From positions 111,041 through 175,040 of the forward strand of contig JAUTCR010000033.1 of the NCBI GenBank assembly GCA_030673895.1: 64,000 nucleotides of DNA, read 5' to 3'. This DNA is from Verrucomicrobiota bacterium JB023. Lineage in GTDB: Bacteria; Verrucomicrobiota; Verrucomicrobiia; Verrucomicrobiales; Akkermansiaceae. Within the stretch, counting starts at the first letter, position 1. Every line of letters starts with the position of its first letter. Below are positions 55,459-64,000 of the stretch, in pieces. The translations under genes were made by a program, and so were the position numbers. The notes beneath the pieces were generated by a model. It made no database searches, was not told where the DNA came from, and saw nothing but the letters and a program-made list of their open reading frames with translations.

Positions 55459-56745
55459 TTAAAGTTTGCCAATCGCAATTTCCATCACCTCAAGGGTTTC
55501 GTCGATATCGCCCTCCGAGTGCGCGAGGGAAAGGAAACCGGTCTCGTAGGGAGAGGGGGCGACGTAGACTCCTTCATCGAGGCAGGACCAAAAGAATTTC
55601 TTGAAGAGGCTGAAGTCCTGCTTGTTGACGTCATCGACATTGCGGACCTCCTCCTCACGGAAGTAGAGGCAAAACATGGAGCCGACGCGATTGAGGCGAT
55701 GGGGGATGCCTTTCGCTGAGAGAATGCCGGTCAGGCCATTCTCCAGCTTGGCTCCCAGGGCTTCTAAGCGCTCGTAGCCTTTGGCGGCTTCGAGCTCGCG
55801 CAACTGGGTCAGGCCCGCAACCATGGCCAGCGGATTGCCGGAAAGAGTGCCCGCCTGATAAACGGGGCCCACGGGGGCGAGGTGATCCATGACGTCGGCG
55901 CGACCTCCGAAGGCACCCACGGGCAGGCCGCCGCCGATCACTTTGCCCATCGCGACGAGGTCCGCAGTGAAGTTCTCGACCTCTTGGACGCCGCCCTTGG
56001 CCAGGCGGAAGCCGGTCATCACCTCGTCGAAGATGAGGAGTGCGCCATGCTTTTGCGTGATCTCGCGGAGAAGTTGCAGGTAGCCGGGCTGCGGGAAGAT
56101 GAGGCCGGCATTGGCGGGATAGGATTCCGTGATGACGGCGGCGATCTTATCTCCGAATTGTTCAAAGGCTTCTTCGAGCGCCTCCCGATCATTGTATGGC
56201 AGGACGATCGTTTCGGCCGCGAAGGAGGAGGGCACGCCGGCGGAATCCGGCTCGCCGAAGGTCAGGGCTCCTGAGCCCGCGGCCACGAGCAGGGAATCGG
56301 CATGGCCGTGATAATGGCCGTCAAATTTGACAATCTTGGGTCGTCCGGTGAAGCCGCGTGCGAGCCGGATGGCTGACATCGTTGCCTCGGTGCCTGAGTT
56401 GGTCATGCGGACCTTCTCGACCGAGGGAACCCAATCGATGATCTTCTGCGCCATCTCGACCTCGAAGGGATTGGGAATGCCGTAGGAGATGCCGTCCTTG
56501 GCGGCAGCATGGATGGCGTTCGTGACGGGAATGGGCGCATGACCCAGGATGTTCGGCCCCCACGAGCCGATGTAGTCGATGTAGTGCTTGCCGTCGATGT
56601 CCTCAATGCGGGAGCCCTTGGCCCGGCGAACGAAAAAAGGATCGCCATCCACGTTCTTGAAGGCGCGGACAGGTGAGTTGACGCCCCCGGGAATGAGGGT
56701 TTTGGCGCGGGCGAAGAGTTTCTCGGAGAGTGTGCCAACGGACAT
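55459..56745 (-). CDS. hemL: Glutamate-1-semialdehyde 2,1-aminomutase
   Basis: A 428-aa PLP enzyme moving the amino group of glutamate-1-semialdehyde to make 5-aminolevulinate for heme. Start MSVGTLSEKLFARAKTLIPGGVNSPVRAF is typical; the PLP-binding Lys268 lies in AMGKVIGGGLPVGAFGG, with Asp240 in IFDEVMTGFR. Length matches. The ORF extends 12 codons to a TTG at 56781, but the ATG at 56745 fits the family. Implies the C5 heme pathway. Diverges from the phosphatase-like gene. Confidence 0.97.
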   Translation of the reverse strand: MSVGTLSEKLFARAKTLIPGGVNSPVRAFKNVDGDPFFVRRAKGSRIEDIDGKHYIDYIGSWGPNILGHAPIPVTNAIHAAAKDGISYGIPNPFEVEMAQKIIDWVPSVEKVRMTNSGTEATMSAIRLARGFTGRPKIVKFDGHYHGHADSLLVAAGSGALTFGEPDSAGVPSSFAAETIVLPYNDREALEEAFEQFGDKIAAVITESYPANAGLIFPQPGYLQLLREITQKHGALLIFDEVMTGFRLAKGGVQEVENFTADLVAMGKVIGGGLPVGAFGGRADVMDHLAPVGPVYQAGTLSGNPLAMVAGLTQLRELEAAKGYERLEALGAKLENGLTGILSAKGIPHRLNRVGSMFCLYFREEEVRNVDDVNKQDFSLFKKFFWSCLDEGVYVAPSPYETGFLSLAHSEGDIDETLEVMEIAIGKL

Positions 56746-56911
56746 GGGCGGAGTTTTGACCTGCGAAATCGGAACGTCCAAGGTCGAAATGGCCCATGCG
56801 CGCCCGGAGGAGGGTTGTGGGAGGGTTTTTCCCAGGGAAAGTGCCCTCTGCGCCTGCTTCTCGCGGAGAAAAGGGTTTCGGCCCGGGAATTAGCGACTAG
56901 ACTCCCCCGGA

Positions 56912-57376
56912 ATGGCGAGCGCGAAGGTTTTATTTGTTTGCACGGGCAACACATGTCGTAGCCCGATGGCTGAAGGATTGTTTCGCAAACTGGCGGAAGG
57001 AAAGGCTTATGAGGTGAGCTCAGCGGGCGTGGCCGCACACGATGGGACGGCGGCGAGCTTGGAAACGTTGCAGGCTTTGGAGAAGAGAGGCTGCGAGCTC
57101 AAGGGCTTCCGGAGCCGAATGGTCGACGAGGTCATGCTGACCGAGGCCACCCATGTCTTCACGATGACGCGGAGCCATCTCGAGTGGCTGGAGGAGATGT
57201 ATCCGGAATTCGGGGATAAAATCTATCTCGCCACGGACTTCGTCGAGTTGGACGGGCAGGTGGGCAAGGATGTCAGTGATCCCATCGGGGGAGGCCCCGC
57301 CATTTATGAGGCGACTGCCAAGGAGCTGGAGGCTGCAATTGGCGGCATCCTCGCGTTTTTGGAACAAAGCAAGTAG
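56912..57376 (+). CDS. Low-molecular-weight phosphatase, arginine-phosphatase (YwlE)-like
   Basis: 154 aa, LMW-PTP fold. The P-loop is VCTGNTCRS (nucleophile Cys10, Arg16), and the DPIGGG motif supplies the general-acid Asp. The Thr before the second Cys (CTGNTC rather than CxGNIC) is the feature linked to protein-arginine phosphatase activity in YwlE, and DP-x-GG also matches YwlE rather than tyrosine phosphatases (DPY). In Firmicutes, ywlE sits next to rpiB and glyA; here an SDR gene then an RpiB-GlyA fusion follow, so the neighbourhood supports the assignment. No arginine-kinase McsB gene is in the window. Confidence 0.88.
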   Translation: MASAKVLFVCTGNTCRSPMAEGLFRKLAEGKAYEVSSAGVAAHDGTAASLETLQALEKRGCELKGFRSRMVDEVMLTEATHVFTMTRSHLEWLEEMYPEFGDKIYLATDFVELDGQVGKDVSDPIGGGPAIYEATAKELEAAIGGILAFLEQSK

Positions 57377-57467
57377 CCGCTATCATCAGCTGCCTTCGCT
57401 GGCAAAATGAGGCTTCTGCTTGGGTCAGGGACTGGCATTTTGCGCTTAAGTGAGGCAGCTTGCGTCC

Positions 57468-58229
57468 ATGTCTCAGAAAGCTGCACGCATTGCGATTGTC
57501 ACCGGCGCGACTTCGGGAATTGGAGAAGCCACCGCTCGACGGTTTGTGTCCGAGGGATATGCGGTCATCGGGGGTGGGCGACGTGGGGAACGTCTCAAGG
57601 CCCTGGAGGCCGAGCTGGGTGAACGCTTCGTCGGGGTTGAAGGCGATTCTGCCGAGGAAGGCGTCATCGACCACTATTTTTCCGAGGCCCGGGCCGCTTT
57701 TGGCGCGGATGCCGATCTGGTCGTGGTCAATGCGGGGCGCGGCTTGGGAGGCTCGGTTAAGGATGGCGCCTTGGATGAATTCGAGGATGTGCTGAAGGTC
57801 AATGTGGTCGGAGCCACCCTGCTGATGCAGAAGGCGGCGCGCCTTCTCGCCGAGCGGCAGGAGAAGCATTACCCGGGTAAGGCGGCTGATATCGTGGTGA
57901 TTGGCTCGGTGGTGGGGCGGATGGTCAGCCCCTTCAGTGCCATCTATGGCTCCACAAAGTTCGCCATCCACGCGATGGCAGAGGCGCTTCGCCGGGAGAT
58001 TGGGCCGAAGGGGGTGCGCGTCACCTGTGTGGCGCCGGGTATCGTGGTCAGTGGCTTCCAGGATGTGGCCGGATACGATGAGGAACTCGTGCAGAGCTTC
58101 CACGACAAGTTCGGCCCGCTGCTCCACGGAGAGGATATTGCGGAGACGATCAGCCATGTGGTGGGCTTGCCGCCGCACGTGCACCTCAGTGATGTGGTGG
58201 TGCGCCCGACCAGGCAGGATTACCCCTAG
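57468..58229 (+). CDS. Short-chain dehydrogenase/reductase
   Basis: 253-aa classical SDR: NAD(P) motif TGATSGIGEA (Rossmann), NAGRG, active-site Ser with the YxxxK pair in YGSTKFA. The substrate cannot be told from sequence. The ATG at 57468 starts just before the Rossmann strand; a GTG at 57450 is also open. Lies between the phosphatase-like gene (~90 bp) and the RpiB-GlyA fusion (~110 bp), all on the plus strand. Confidence 0.9.
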   Translation: MSQKAARIAIVTGATSGIGEATARRFVSEGYAVIGGGRRGERLKALEAELGERFVGVEGDSAEEGVIDHYFSEARAAFGADADLVVVNAGRGLGGSVKDGALDEFEDVLKVNVVGATLLMQKAARLLAERQEKHYPGKAADIVVIGSVVGRMVSPFSAIYGSTKFAIHAMAEALRREIGPKGVRVTCVAPGIVVSGFQDVAGYDEELVQSFHDKFGPLLHGEDIAETISHVVGLPPHVHLSDVVVRPTRQDYP

Positions 58230-58339
58230 CGCGCTGAGGGCAGGCCTGTTTCCTTCTGCTGGAAGGGTGGATTAAGACAAATCCGAGTTTTCACGGTTGC
58301 GTTTCCGGCAGGGAAGGGGCAGGGAGGGGGGGTAGATTG

Positions 58340-60022
58340 ATGAGCGAAACGAGTTTCTCTGGATTGAAGGTGGCTCTGGGAGCCGATCATGGCGGTGTCG
58401 ATATTCGGGAGGCCTTGAACAAGGCCCTGACTGAAGCGGGAGCGACGGTCGTCGACTTTGGAACGTTCACCACGGATTCGGTGGATTATTCCGATTTCGC
58501 CAATGACGTGGCCTTCGAGGTGTCAGAGGAACGCGCCGACTTCGGCTTCCTCGTCTGCAAGAGCGGCATCGGGGTCTCCCAGGCGGCGAACCGTTGGCAT
58601 GGGGTGCGGGCTGCGAAGGTGAACAACGTCGAGGAGGCGGTGGTCACCAAGGAGCATAACGATTCCAACGTGCTCTGCTTCGGCAGCATGTACGCCACGC
58701 CAGAGAGCGCCATCGAGATGGCCAAGGCCTTCCTGCAGGCCGAGTTCGAGGGGGGGCGTCACGAGCGCCGCGTCATCAAGGGCTCCGGCAGCCGCCTCGC
58801 AATGAGCGACGGCAAGATTTACGATGCCATCGAGGGCGAGAAGCATCGTCAGCGGACTCACATTGAGCTCATTGCCTCGGAGAACTTCGCCAGCCGCGCT
58901 GTCATGGAGGCCCAGGGCTCCGTGCTGACCAACAAGTATGCCGAAGGTTACCCCGGCAAGCGCTGGTACGGCGGTTGTGAGGAGGTCGATAAGGTGGAGG
59001 AAATCGCCATCGAGCGTGCGAAGGAGATCTTTGGCGCCGAGCACGTCAATGTGCAGCCGCATTCCGGCAGCCAGGCGAACACCGCAGTTTACTTCGCGGC
59101 CATCAAGCCCGGCGACAAGATTCTCACCATGGACCTTTCCCATGGCGGTCACCTCACCCATGGCCACCCGGCCAATTTCTCCGGACGCCTCTATGAGGTC
59201 ACTCACTACGGAGTGAGCGAGGGAGACGAGACCATCGACTACGATGCTCTCGAGAAGCAGGCCCAGGAGGTCAAGCCCGCGCTCATCACCTGCGGCGCAA
59301 GCGCCTACTCGCGGGTCATCGATTTTGAACGCATGGCTGCCATCGCCAAGAGCGTCGGCGCGCTGCTGATGGTGGATATGGCTCACATTGCCGGCCTCGT
59401 CGCGGCGGGCGTTCACCCCAGCCCGGTGCCTCATGCTGATTTTGTCACCACGACCACGCACAAGTCCCTGCGCGGACCTCGTGGCGGCCTGATTCTCTGC
59501 AAGGAGGAGTGGGCCAAGAAGATCGACGGTCGCGTCTTCCCGGGCGTGCAGGGAGGCCCGCTCATGCATGTCATCGCGGCCAAGGCGGTCTGCTTCGGCG
59601 AGGCTCTCAAGCCGGGCTTCAAAGATTACCAGGAGCAGGTGGTCAAGAATGCGCGTGCGATGGCTGCCCGCTTGGAAAGTCATGGACACCGCATCGTCTC
59701 TGGCGGCACAGACAACCACGTCTTCATGGTCGATCTCCGCCCGGCGGGACTCAACGGCAACGAAGCCAGCGAGACCCTCGACAAGGTCTGCATCACGGTG
59801 AACAAGAACTCGATTCCCTTCGATACCGGCACTCCGATGAAGCCGAGCGGCATCCGCCTCGGCACCCCGGCCGTCACCACGCGGGGGATGAAGGAAAGCG
59901 ATGTCGAGCAGGTGGCCGATTTCATCAACGAGGCTCTCTCCAATAAGGATGATGATGCCGCACTTGCTGCTTTGGCCGAACGGGTGAAGAGCTTCAACGA
60001 AGCCTTCCCCATGCCTCGCTGA
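58340..60022 (+). CDS. RpiB-GlyA fusion: ribose-5-phosphate isomerase B + serine hydroxymethyltransferase
   Basis: A single 560-aa ORF. Residues ~8-140 are RpiB-like: GADHGG (Asp16, His17), VCKSGIG with the catalytic-position Cys73, and HNDSNVL (His107). After a short linker, ~155-560 is complete [38 protein letters not shown], and the PLP Lys375 in [14 protein letters not shown]. No stop or frameshift separates them. RpiB interconverts ribose- and ribulose-5-phosphate; GlyA makes glycine and methylene-THF from serine. Start ATG 58340 with AGGGAGGGGG at 58321-58331 as a strong ribosome binding site; a TTG at 58337 precedes it. In many bacteria these are adjacent separate genes, so this looks like a lineage fusion; the RpiB motif CKSG (normally CGTG/CGSG) is slightly atypical. 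Confidence 0.9.
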   Translation: MSETSFSGLKVALGADHGGVDIREALNKALTEAGATVVDFGTFTTDSVDYSDFANDVAFEVSEERADFGFLVCKSGIGVSQAANRWHGVRAAKVNNVEEAVVTKEHNDSNVLCFGSMYATPESAIEMAKAFLQAEFEGGRHERRVIKGSGSRLAMSDGKIYDAIEGEKHRQRTHIELIASENFASRAVMEAQGSVLTNKYAEGYPGKRWYGGCEEVDKVEEIAIERAKEIFGAEHVNVQPHSGSQANTAVYFAAIKPGDKILTMDLSHGGHLTHGHPANFSGRLYEVTHYGVSEGDETIDYDALEKQAQEVKPALITCGASAYSRVIDFERMAAIAKSVGALLMVDMAHIAGLVAAGVHPSPVPHADFVTTTTHKSLRGPRGGLILCKEEWAKKIDGRVFPGVQGGPLMHVIAAKAVCFGEALKPGFKDYQEQVVKNARAMAARLESHGHRIVSGGTDNHVFMVDLRPAGLNGNEASETLDKVCITVNKNSIPFDTGTPMKPSGIRLGTPAVTTRGMKESDVEQVADFINEALSNKDDDAALAALAERVKSFNEAFPMPR

Positions 60023-60065
60023 TTAGAATATTCTCAAAAACGAACAAAACGAAACTTCTAGTATC

Positions 60066-61445
60066 ATGTATGATTTGATTGTCATTGGAGGAGGCCCTGC
60101 CGGTTACATCGCTGCCATTCGCGCGGGACAACTTGGTAAGAAAGTCGCCTGTGTCGAGGTCGAGCGTCCCGGTGGAACCTGCCTCAACTGGGGATGTATC
60201 CCCACGAAGGCTCTGCTCAAGAATGCGCACGTTTACCATCAGGCGAAGCATCAGGCTGAACTCTTCGGCTTGAGCTACGATAACCTCAGCTTTGATTGGT
60301 CCAAGGTGGTGGGTCGCTCCCGCAAGGTCTCCGACAAGATGGCCAATGGCGTCCAGTTCCTCTTCCGTAAGAACAAGGTCGATCTCCTGACCGGTTTCGG
60401 AAGCATCGAGGGCGAGGGCAAGGTCGGAGTCACCGACAAGGATGGCAACAAGACCGTTCACGAAGCCAAGAACATCATCGTCGCGACCGGTTGTAAGCCC
60501 CGCGAGTTGCCTCCTCTTCCCTTTGACCACAAGACCGTCCTGTCGTCCAAGGATGCCATGGTGCTGGAGAAGCGCCCCGAGTCCATGCTCATCATCGGCG
60601 CTGGCGCGATTGGGGTGGAATTCGCCTACATCTACAAGTGCTTTGGCACGGATGTGACCTTGGTGGAGATGCAGCCCACCTTGCTTCCCGTCGAGGACGA
60701 GGAAATCGGCAAGGCTCTGCAAAAGTCCTACAAGAAGCTAGGGGTGAACTGCCTCACCGACACGAAGGTGACCGAGTTCAAAAACAATGGCGACAGCGTC
60801 ACTCTCACCGTCGAGGGGAAGAAGGGGACCGAACAGGTCACCGCCGAGACCTGCCTGGTGGCTATCGGGGTAGCTCCTGTCCTTCCCGGCGGAACCGAGC
60901 CCGAGCTCGACGAGCGCGGCTTCGTCAAAACCGGCTCCCGCTACGAGACCAATCTCAAGAACGTTTACGCCATCGGTGATATCGATGGTCCTCCTTGGCT
61001 CGCCCATACCGGCATGTATGAGGCCCTTCAATGTGTTGATGGCATCTTCGTCGAGGGATTCGAGCCCAAGCGCGTGGGCAATTTCCCCGGCTGCACCTAC
61101 TGTCACCCCGAGGTGGCCTCGGTCGGCAAGACCGAGCAGGCGCTCAAGGAAGAGGGTATCGAATACAAGGTCGGCAAATTCCCGTTCCAAGCCCTGGGCA
61201 AGGCTCATGCTATCGGAGACCCCGAGGGCATGGTGAAGCTTCTCTTCGGCAAGGAGCACGGCGAGCTTCTCGGAGCCCACATCATCGGGGAGAACGCGAC
61301 CGACCTCATCGCCGAGATGGGGCTGGCCCTCGATATGGAGCTGACCACGGAAGAGATCCACAGCACCATCCACGCGCACCCGACCATCGCGGAAGCCATC
61401 CATGAGGCGACCCTCGATGCCGACGGGCACGCCCTGCACATGTGA
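60066..61445 (+). CDS. lpdA: Dihydrolipoyl dehydrogenase
   Basis: A 459-aa FAD/NAD enzyme (E3 of 2-oxoacid dehydrogenase complexes and the glycine cleavage system). FAD motif IGGGPAGYIAA; redox disulfide Cys39/Cys44 in GGTCLNWGCIPTK; a second Rossmann GAGAIGVEFA for NAD; the C-terminal HAHPTIAEAIHE His/Glu pair. Length typical. It follows the RpiB-GlyA fusion by 43 bp; co-expression with SHMT would suit glycine metabolism, but no gcv genes are here. ATG 60066 without a Shine-Dalgarno sequence. Confidence 0.97.
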   Translation: MYDLIVIGGGPAGYIAAIRAGQLGKKVACVEVERPGGTCLNWGCIPTKALLKNAHVYHQAKHQAELFGLSYDNLSFDWSKVVGRSRKVSDKMANGVQFLFRKNKVDLLTGFGSIEGEGKVGVTDKDGNKTVHEAKNIIVATGCKPRELPPLPFDHKTVLSSKDAMVLEKRPESMLIIGAGAIGVEFAYIYKCFGTDVTLVEMQPTLLPVEDEEIGKALQKSYKKLGVNCLTDTKVTEFKNNGDSVTLTVEGKKGTEQVTAETCLVAIGVAPVLPGGTEPELDERGFVKTGSRYETNLKNVYAIGDIDGPPWLAHTGMYEALQCVDGIFVEGFEPKRVGNFPGCTYCHPEVASVGKTEQALKEEGIEYKVGKFPFQALGKAHAIGDPEGMVKLLFGKEHGELLGAHIIGENATDLIAEMGLALDMELTTEEIHSTIHAHPTIAEAIHEATLDADGHALHM

Positions 61446-61507
61446 GCCGTCTCGTCACGACGTTGACGAAGCGGGCGGGGGAGAGGTAGCATCCGCTTCC
61501 CTGCCGC

Positions 61508-61969
61508 ATGAACAAATCTGAACTTCTTCAAGCCGTTCTTCGCGAAGTCCGCGAGGAGCGGCTTCGTTTATCCACCGCTCTCGAGGAAAGCCGCTCCGCA
61601 GCGACCGATCCCGATAGCAAAGCGGAAAGCAAGTATGATACCCGGAGCCTGGAGGTCTCTTACCTGGCGGCAGGACAAGCCAAGCAGCTGAAGGATCTCG
61701 AGCAATCGGTGCGGATCCTCGAATCACTCGAGCCGCGCTCCTTCGAAGGCTATGAGCCCATCGAGCTGGGTGCCTTGGTCGAGCTTGAGGTCGAGGAAGC
61801 CGTTTGGAAAAAGTACTACCTCCTTCCTGCCGGTGGCGGCGTCACGGTCGCCTTCGACGGCCATGAGGTCACCACCCTCGCCCCGGGTAGCCCGCTCTGC
61901 GAGAAGCTCATCGGCCTCCGCATCGGTGATCAGGTGGGGGAGGCAATGAGCGTGACGGAGGTGAGCTGA
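61508..61969 (+). CDS. GreA/GreB-family-like transcription factor
   Basis: 153 aa: an N-terminal helical hairpin-like region (SELLQAVLREVREERLRLS, about 4-75) and a C-terminal Gre-type domain ending with SPLCEKLIGLRIGDQVGEAM, which follows the SPLGxALLGKxVGDxV pattern of GreA. It is close in size to GreA (158). The acidic tip of the coiled-coil is not clearly the usual DxxE. Could be a real cleavage factor or a Gre-like regulator. Follows lpdA by 62 bp. Confidence 0.75.
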   Translation: MNKSELLQAVLREVREERLRLSTALEESRSAATDPDSKAESKYDTRSLEVSYLAAGQAKQLKDLEQSVRILESLEPRSFEGYEPIELGALVELEVEEAVWKKYYLLPAGGGVTVAFDGHEVTTLAPGSPLCEKLIGLRIGDQVGEAMSVTEVS

Positions 61970-62097
61970 CGAGGCCTAGTGCAGCCAAGTGCGGCGTGAC
62001 GACGAGTCGGATTGGGGTGAAACCTTCCTCAAATGCTTCGAAAATTACGCGTTCCAGGATTGAGCCCGGAGGATAGGTCCGCCTAGTCTACCCGACG

Positions 62098-62919
62098 ATG
62101 CGATTGGCGGTTCTGGGTAGTGGAAGCGGAGGCAACGCGACTCTCTTGGAGTGCGACGGGAGATACCTGCTCGTCGATGCGGGGCTTAGTGCCAAGCAAA
62201 TCACCTTGCGGCTCAAGCTCCTCGGAATCGAGCCCTCGCAGCTGGAGGGGATCCTGCTCACCCATGAGCACGGGGATCATGTGAAGGGCTTGGAAGTCTT
62301 CCTTCGCAAGAATCCGATGCCTGTCTATGCCACCGACCTCACCCGGGAGGCTCTCTCTCGCAAGGACAAGGGCTGGTCTTGGCGACTCTTCCGTGCGGGT
62401 CAGTCCTTCGACGTCGCGGGAGTGTCTGTTGAAAGTTTTTCCATACCCCACGATGCGGTCGATCCGGTGGGCTTCTTATTCGCTGGCAATCAGGCTCAAG
62501 CCGCGGTTCTCACCGACTTGGGCCACGCCACGCCGCGCGTTCGCGAGATTGTGCGCGGCGTCAAGGCAATGGTCTTGGAGTCGAATTACTGCGACCGGAT
62601 GCTGGAGGACGACCTCACGCGACCTTGGTCGCTCAAACAGCGAATCTCTTCCCGCCACGGCCATCTTTCCAATGCCCAAGCCTGTGCCTTGGCGACCGAG
62701 TTAATCGAGCATGGGCTCGAGCGCGTCATCCTCGGCCATCTCAGCCGGGACTGCAACAAACCGGAGGTGGCTGAGAAGGCCTTCACCAATCTCCCTCTCC
62801 GGCAAGTGGTCGTTGCCAGCCAGGATCAGCCCACCGCCTGGGTTCGGGTGGCGGAACCTCCTGTCGAAGTCGACGAGCTTGGACAAATGCTCTTCGCCGG
62901 ACTCAGCCTCGCCGGTTAG
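62098..62919 (+). CDS. MBL-fold hydrolase, YycJ/WalJ-like
   Basis: A 273-aa metallo-beta-lactamase-fold protein with the HEHGDH zinc motif (His56, His58, Asp60, His61), the preceding GSGSGGNAT loop and distal VLESNYCDRML and ILGHLSRDCN ligands typical of the YycJ/WalJ branch, a predicted nuclease/hydrolase. No walR/walK is next to it. Upstream gap to the Gre-like gene ~128 bp with no visible feature. Confidence 0.88.
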   Translation: MRLAVLGSGSGGNATLLECDGRYLLVDAGLSAKQITLRLKLLGIEPSQLEGILLTHEHGDHVKGLEVFLRKNPMPVYATDLTREALSRKDKGWSWRLFRAGQSFDVAGVSVESFSIPHDAVDPVGFLFAGNQAQAAVLTDLGHATPRVREIVRGVKAMVLESNYCDRMLEDDLTRPWSLKQRISSRHGHLSNAQACALATELIEHGLERVILGHLSRDCNKPEVAEKAFTNLPLRQVVVASQDQPTAWVRVAEPPVEVDELGQMLFAGLSLAG

Positions 62920-63086
62920 AGAACGTCGGTGAGAGCGAGGGAGAATCTACGATAAAGGTAGTTTCTTGAGCTCTGTTGGCTTCTTTAATGTTCAAAAATG
63001 TTCGGTCGAGCGGTTGAAGCTTTCGCCGTCGGTAGGGGAGTTGAAAATAACTCAGCGCACCTTGGCCTTTGGGACCATTGGATTGT

Positions 63087-63980
63087 TCATTCAATTTGGG
63101 AGCGTTCCGCGAAGGGCTTGACGGGTTCATCAAGGCACCACGCGAAGGCCCGGATGATCACGGCTTCAAGGAATGGACTATGCTGGACGCCATCGTAATG
63201 CCCGACGACAGAACCAAACACCCGACCGCCCCTTTGTCCGTCTATTCCTTCATGCTCCACGCACCAGAAAGCTGGCCACTGGGTCGTTGCAGAATCCTTC
63301 AGCTTGGGACCTTTCGCCTTCTTGGCCTCTGCGGGTGCGAGAGTTTCGCCCAATACGGTAACCCTTCCGCGTGAGCCTTTCTTAAAGTTCCAATACAGCT
63401 CGTCCTTCATCTGCACTTCCTTCGGGAATCCTCTGAAGATCTCATGACTTGTATCCAAAGAAATCGTGAGAAGGCCTTTACCCCATCGCGAGCGGGAAGC
63501 TCCCTGTTCCCAAGAGAAGGCCAAGCCAATTCTTTCCGCCCATTCCTCGTAGCCCTTCCTTTGGACGATGCCTTGGTGAAAGACGATGAGCGCCCCTCCC
63601 TTTGCCAAATGCCGGTCGAGCAGCTCGTATTGTTCTGGCTGGAGATTGCTTTGAGTGAGATTAAAGACGACCAGATCGGCGTTTTCCCATTGAGCCTTGT
63701 TAGGAAAGCCCTTCACGGCGGAAGCCTGAATCTTGTCGACTTGATTCAGCTGGTTCGCCCAATAGGTCGCGAAGCGTTCATAGGAATGGGTGCCTTCGGG
63801 ATGGTCGGGTTTGGACCAACAGAATAACAGTTTGCGGGGCGAGGATAGCTCTTCTTCTTCTCCTTGATTGTGCTCCAGAATCGAGGCGATTTCGACTTCC
63901 GTCAGAACTTCATGAGCCAACAAGCTGGGACTCGCCAAAGCGAAAATCGAAAGCAGGAATAATATTCTTCTCAAAAGCAT
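63087..63980 (-). CDS. Secreted ThuA-like protein
   Basis: 297 aa with a signal peptide (ILFLLSIFALASPSLLA). The body follows ThuA: a segment ending ADLVVFNL, the GGALIVFHQG strand-turn, and the late FGSVVGHYDG block with His, then the ending RAFAWCLDE. ThuA-like proteins are linked to sugar (trehalose) use, but the activity is not settled, and exported forms are common in Verrucomicrobia. Convergent with the MBL gene; the 167-bp gap (62920-63086) shows no clear hairpin. Start region is 20 bp from the window end; upstream context unseen. Confidence 0.82.
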   Translation of the reverse strand: MLLRRILFLLSIFALASPSLLAHEVLTEVEIASILEHNQGEEEELSSPRKLLFCWSKPDHPEGTHSYERFATYWANQLNQVDKIQASAVKGFPNKAQWENADLVVFNLTQSNLQPEQYELLDRHLAKGGALIVFHQGIVQRKGYEEWAERIGLAFSWEQGASRSRWGKGLLTISLDTSHEIFRGFPKEVQMKDELYWNFKKGSRGRVTVLGETLAPAEAKKAKGPKLKDSATTQWPAFWCVEHEGIDGQRGGRVFGSVVGHYDGVQHSPFLEAVIIRAFAWCLDEPVKPFAERSQIE

Positions 63981-64000
63981 AAAACTGAAAACTGAAAACT

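Noticed and set aside
58523..59719. 398-codon minus-strand ORF opposite RpiB-GlyA
   Set aside because: Shadow of a conserved enzyme; no similarity of its own.
62920..63086. Small RNA or tRNA in the gap between the MBL and ThuA genes
   Set aside because: No cloverleaf, no strong hairpin with T tract and no conserved box was found; nothing to report in this 167-bp gap.
1..64000. CRISPR arrays, insertion sequences, integrons
   Set aside because: No direct-repeat arrays with regular spacers, no transposase or integrase ORFs, and no terminal inverted repeats were seen.

Overview
The window reads as chromosomal DNA of a Verrucomicrobiota bacterium, most likely order Verrucomicrobiales and possibly marine. 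The evidence is a PVC-type dehydrogenase/heme-binding CxxCH protein, several secreted sulfatases, large secreted proteins with carbohydrate-binding modules, the 'small basic protein' known from Verrucomicrobia/Chlamydiae, and pilin-like cassettes. This placement is inferred from gene content; there is no rRNA in the window. I see no tRNA, rRNA, CRISPR array, transposase or phage module.

Layout. 1-7030: 3' part of rpoB (open at the left edge), complete rpoC and a strong terminator. 7.1-9.0 kb: a RibD-C-type reductase, a CGWS glutaredoxin-like protein and a YacP-like NYN nuclease. 9.1-14.3 kb: a 1.6-kaa secreted alginate-lyase-like/CBM6 protein and an acylphosphatase. 14.4-18.3 kb: opgG, a 112-codon ORF and opgH for periplasmic glucan synthesis. 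18.4-32.8 kb: a polysaccharide-degradation locus with three sulfatases and a heme protein on the minus strand, then a beta-propeller glycosidase-like protein and a 1720-aa esterase/lyase fusion on the plus strand. 32.8-34.5 kb: purE-purK. 34.5-41 kb (minus): acs with an ATGA-coupled coiled-coil gene, an RluB-like pseudouridine synthase, the small basic protein, a zinc-ribbon membrane protein and a membrane pyrophosphatase. 41-44.1 kb: three overlapping pilin-like genes. 44.1-47.8 kb: secreted and membrane unknowns plus thiH. 47.8-51.8 kb: acpP, a LysM protein and an accA/YcxB-like/ABC-ATPase operon. 51.7-53 kb: a YqjD/YqjE-like membrane stress cluster. 53.2-56.8 kb: dsbD and hemL. 56.9-62.9 kb: an arginine-phosphatase-like protein, an SDR, a single-ORF RpiB-GlyA fusion, lpdA, a Gre-like factor and a YycJ-like MBL hydrolase. 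63.1-64 kb: a ThuA-like protein.

How they fit: the 18-33 kb block plus the 9-14 kb lyase look like an exported system that desulfates, deacetylates and cleaves an acidic, probably algal, polysaccharide. The rest is housekeeping. The most unusual items are the RpiB-GlyA fusion, the esterase-lyase-unknown giant, the apparently dead YkuD domain behind a LysM, and the pilin-like gene without a canonical start codon before its leader. Many starts lack a Shine-Dalgarno sequence, so start positions are less certain than stops.
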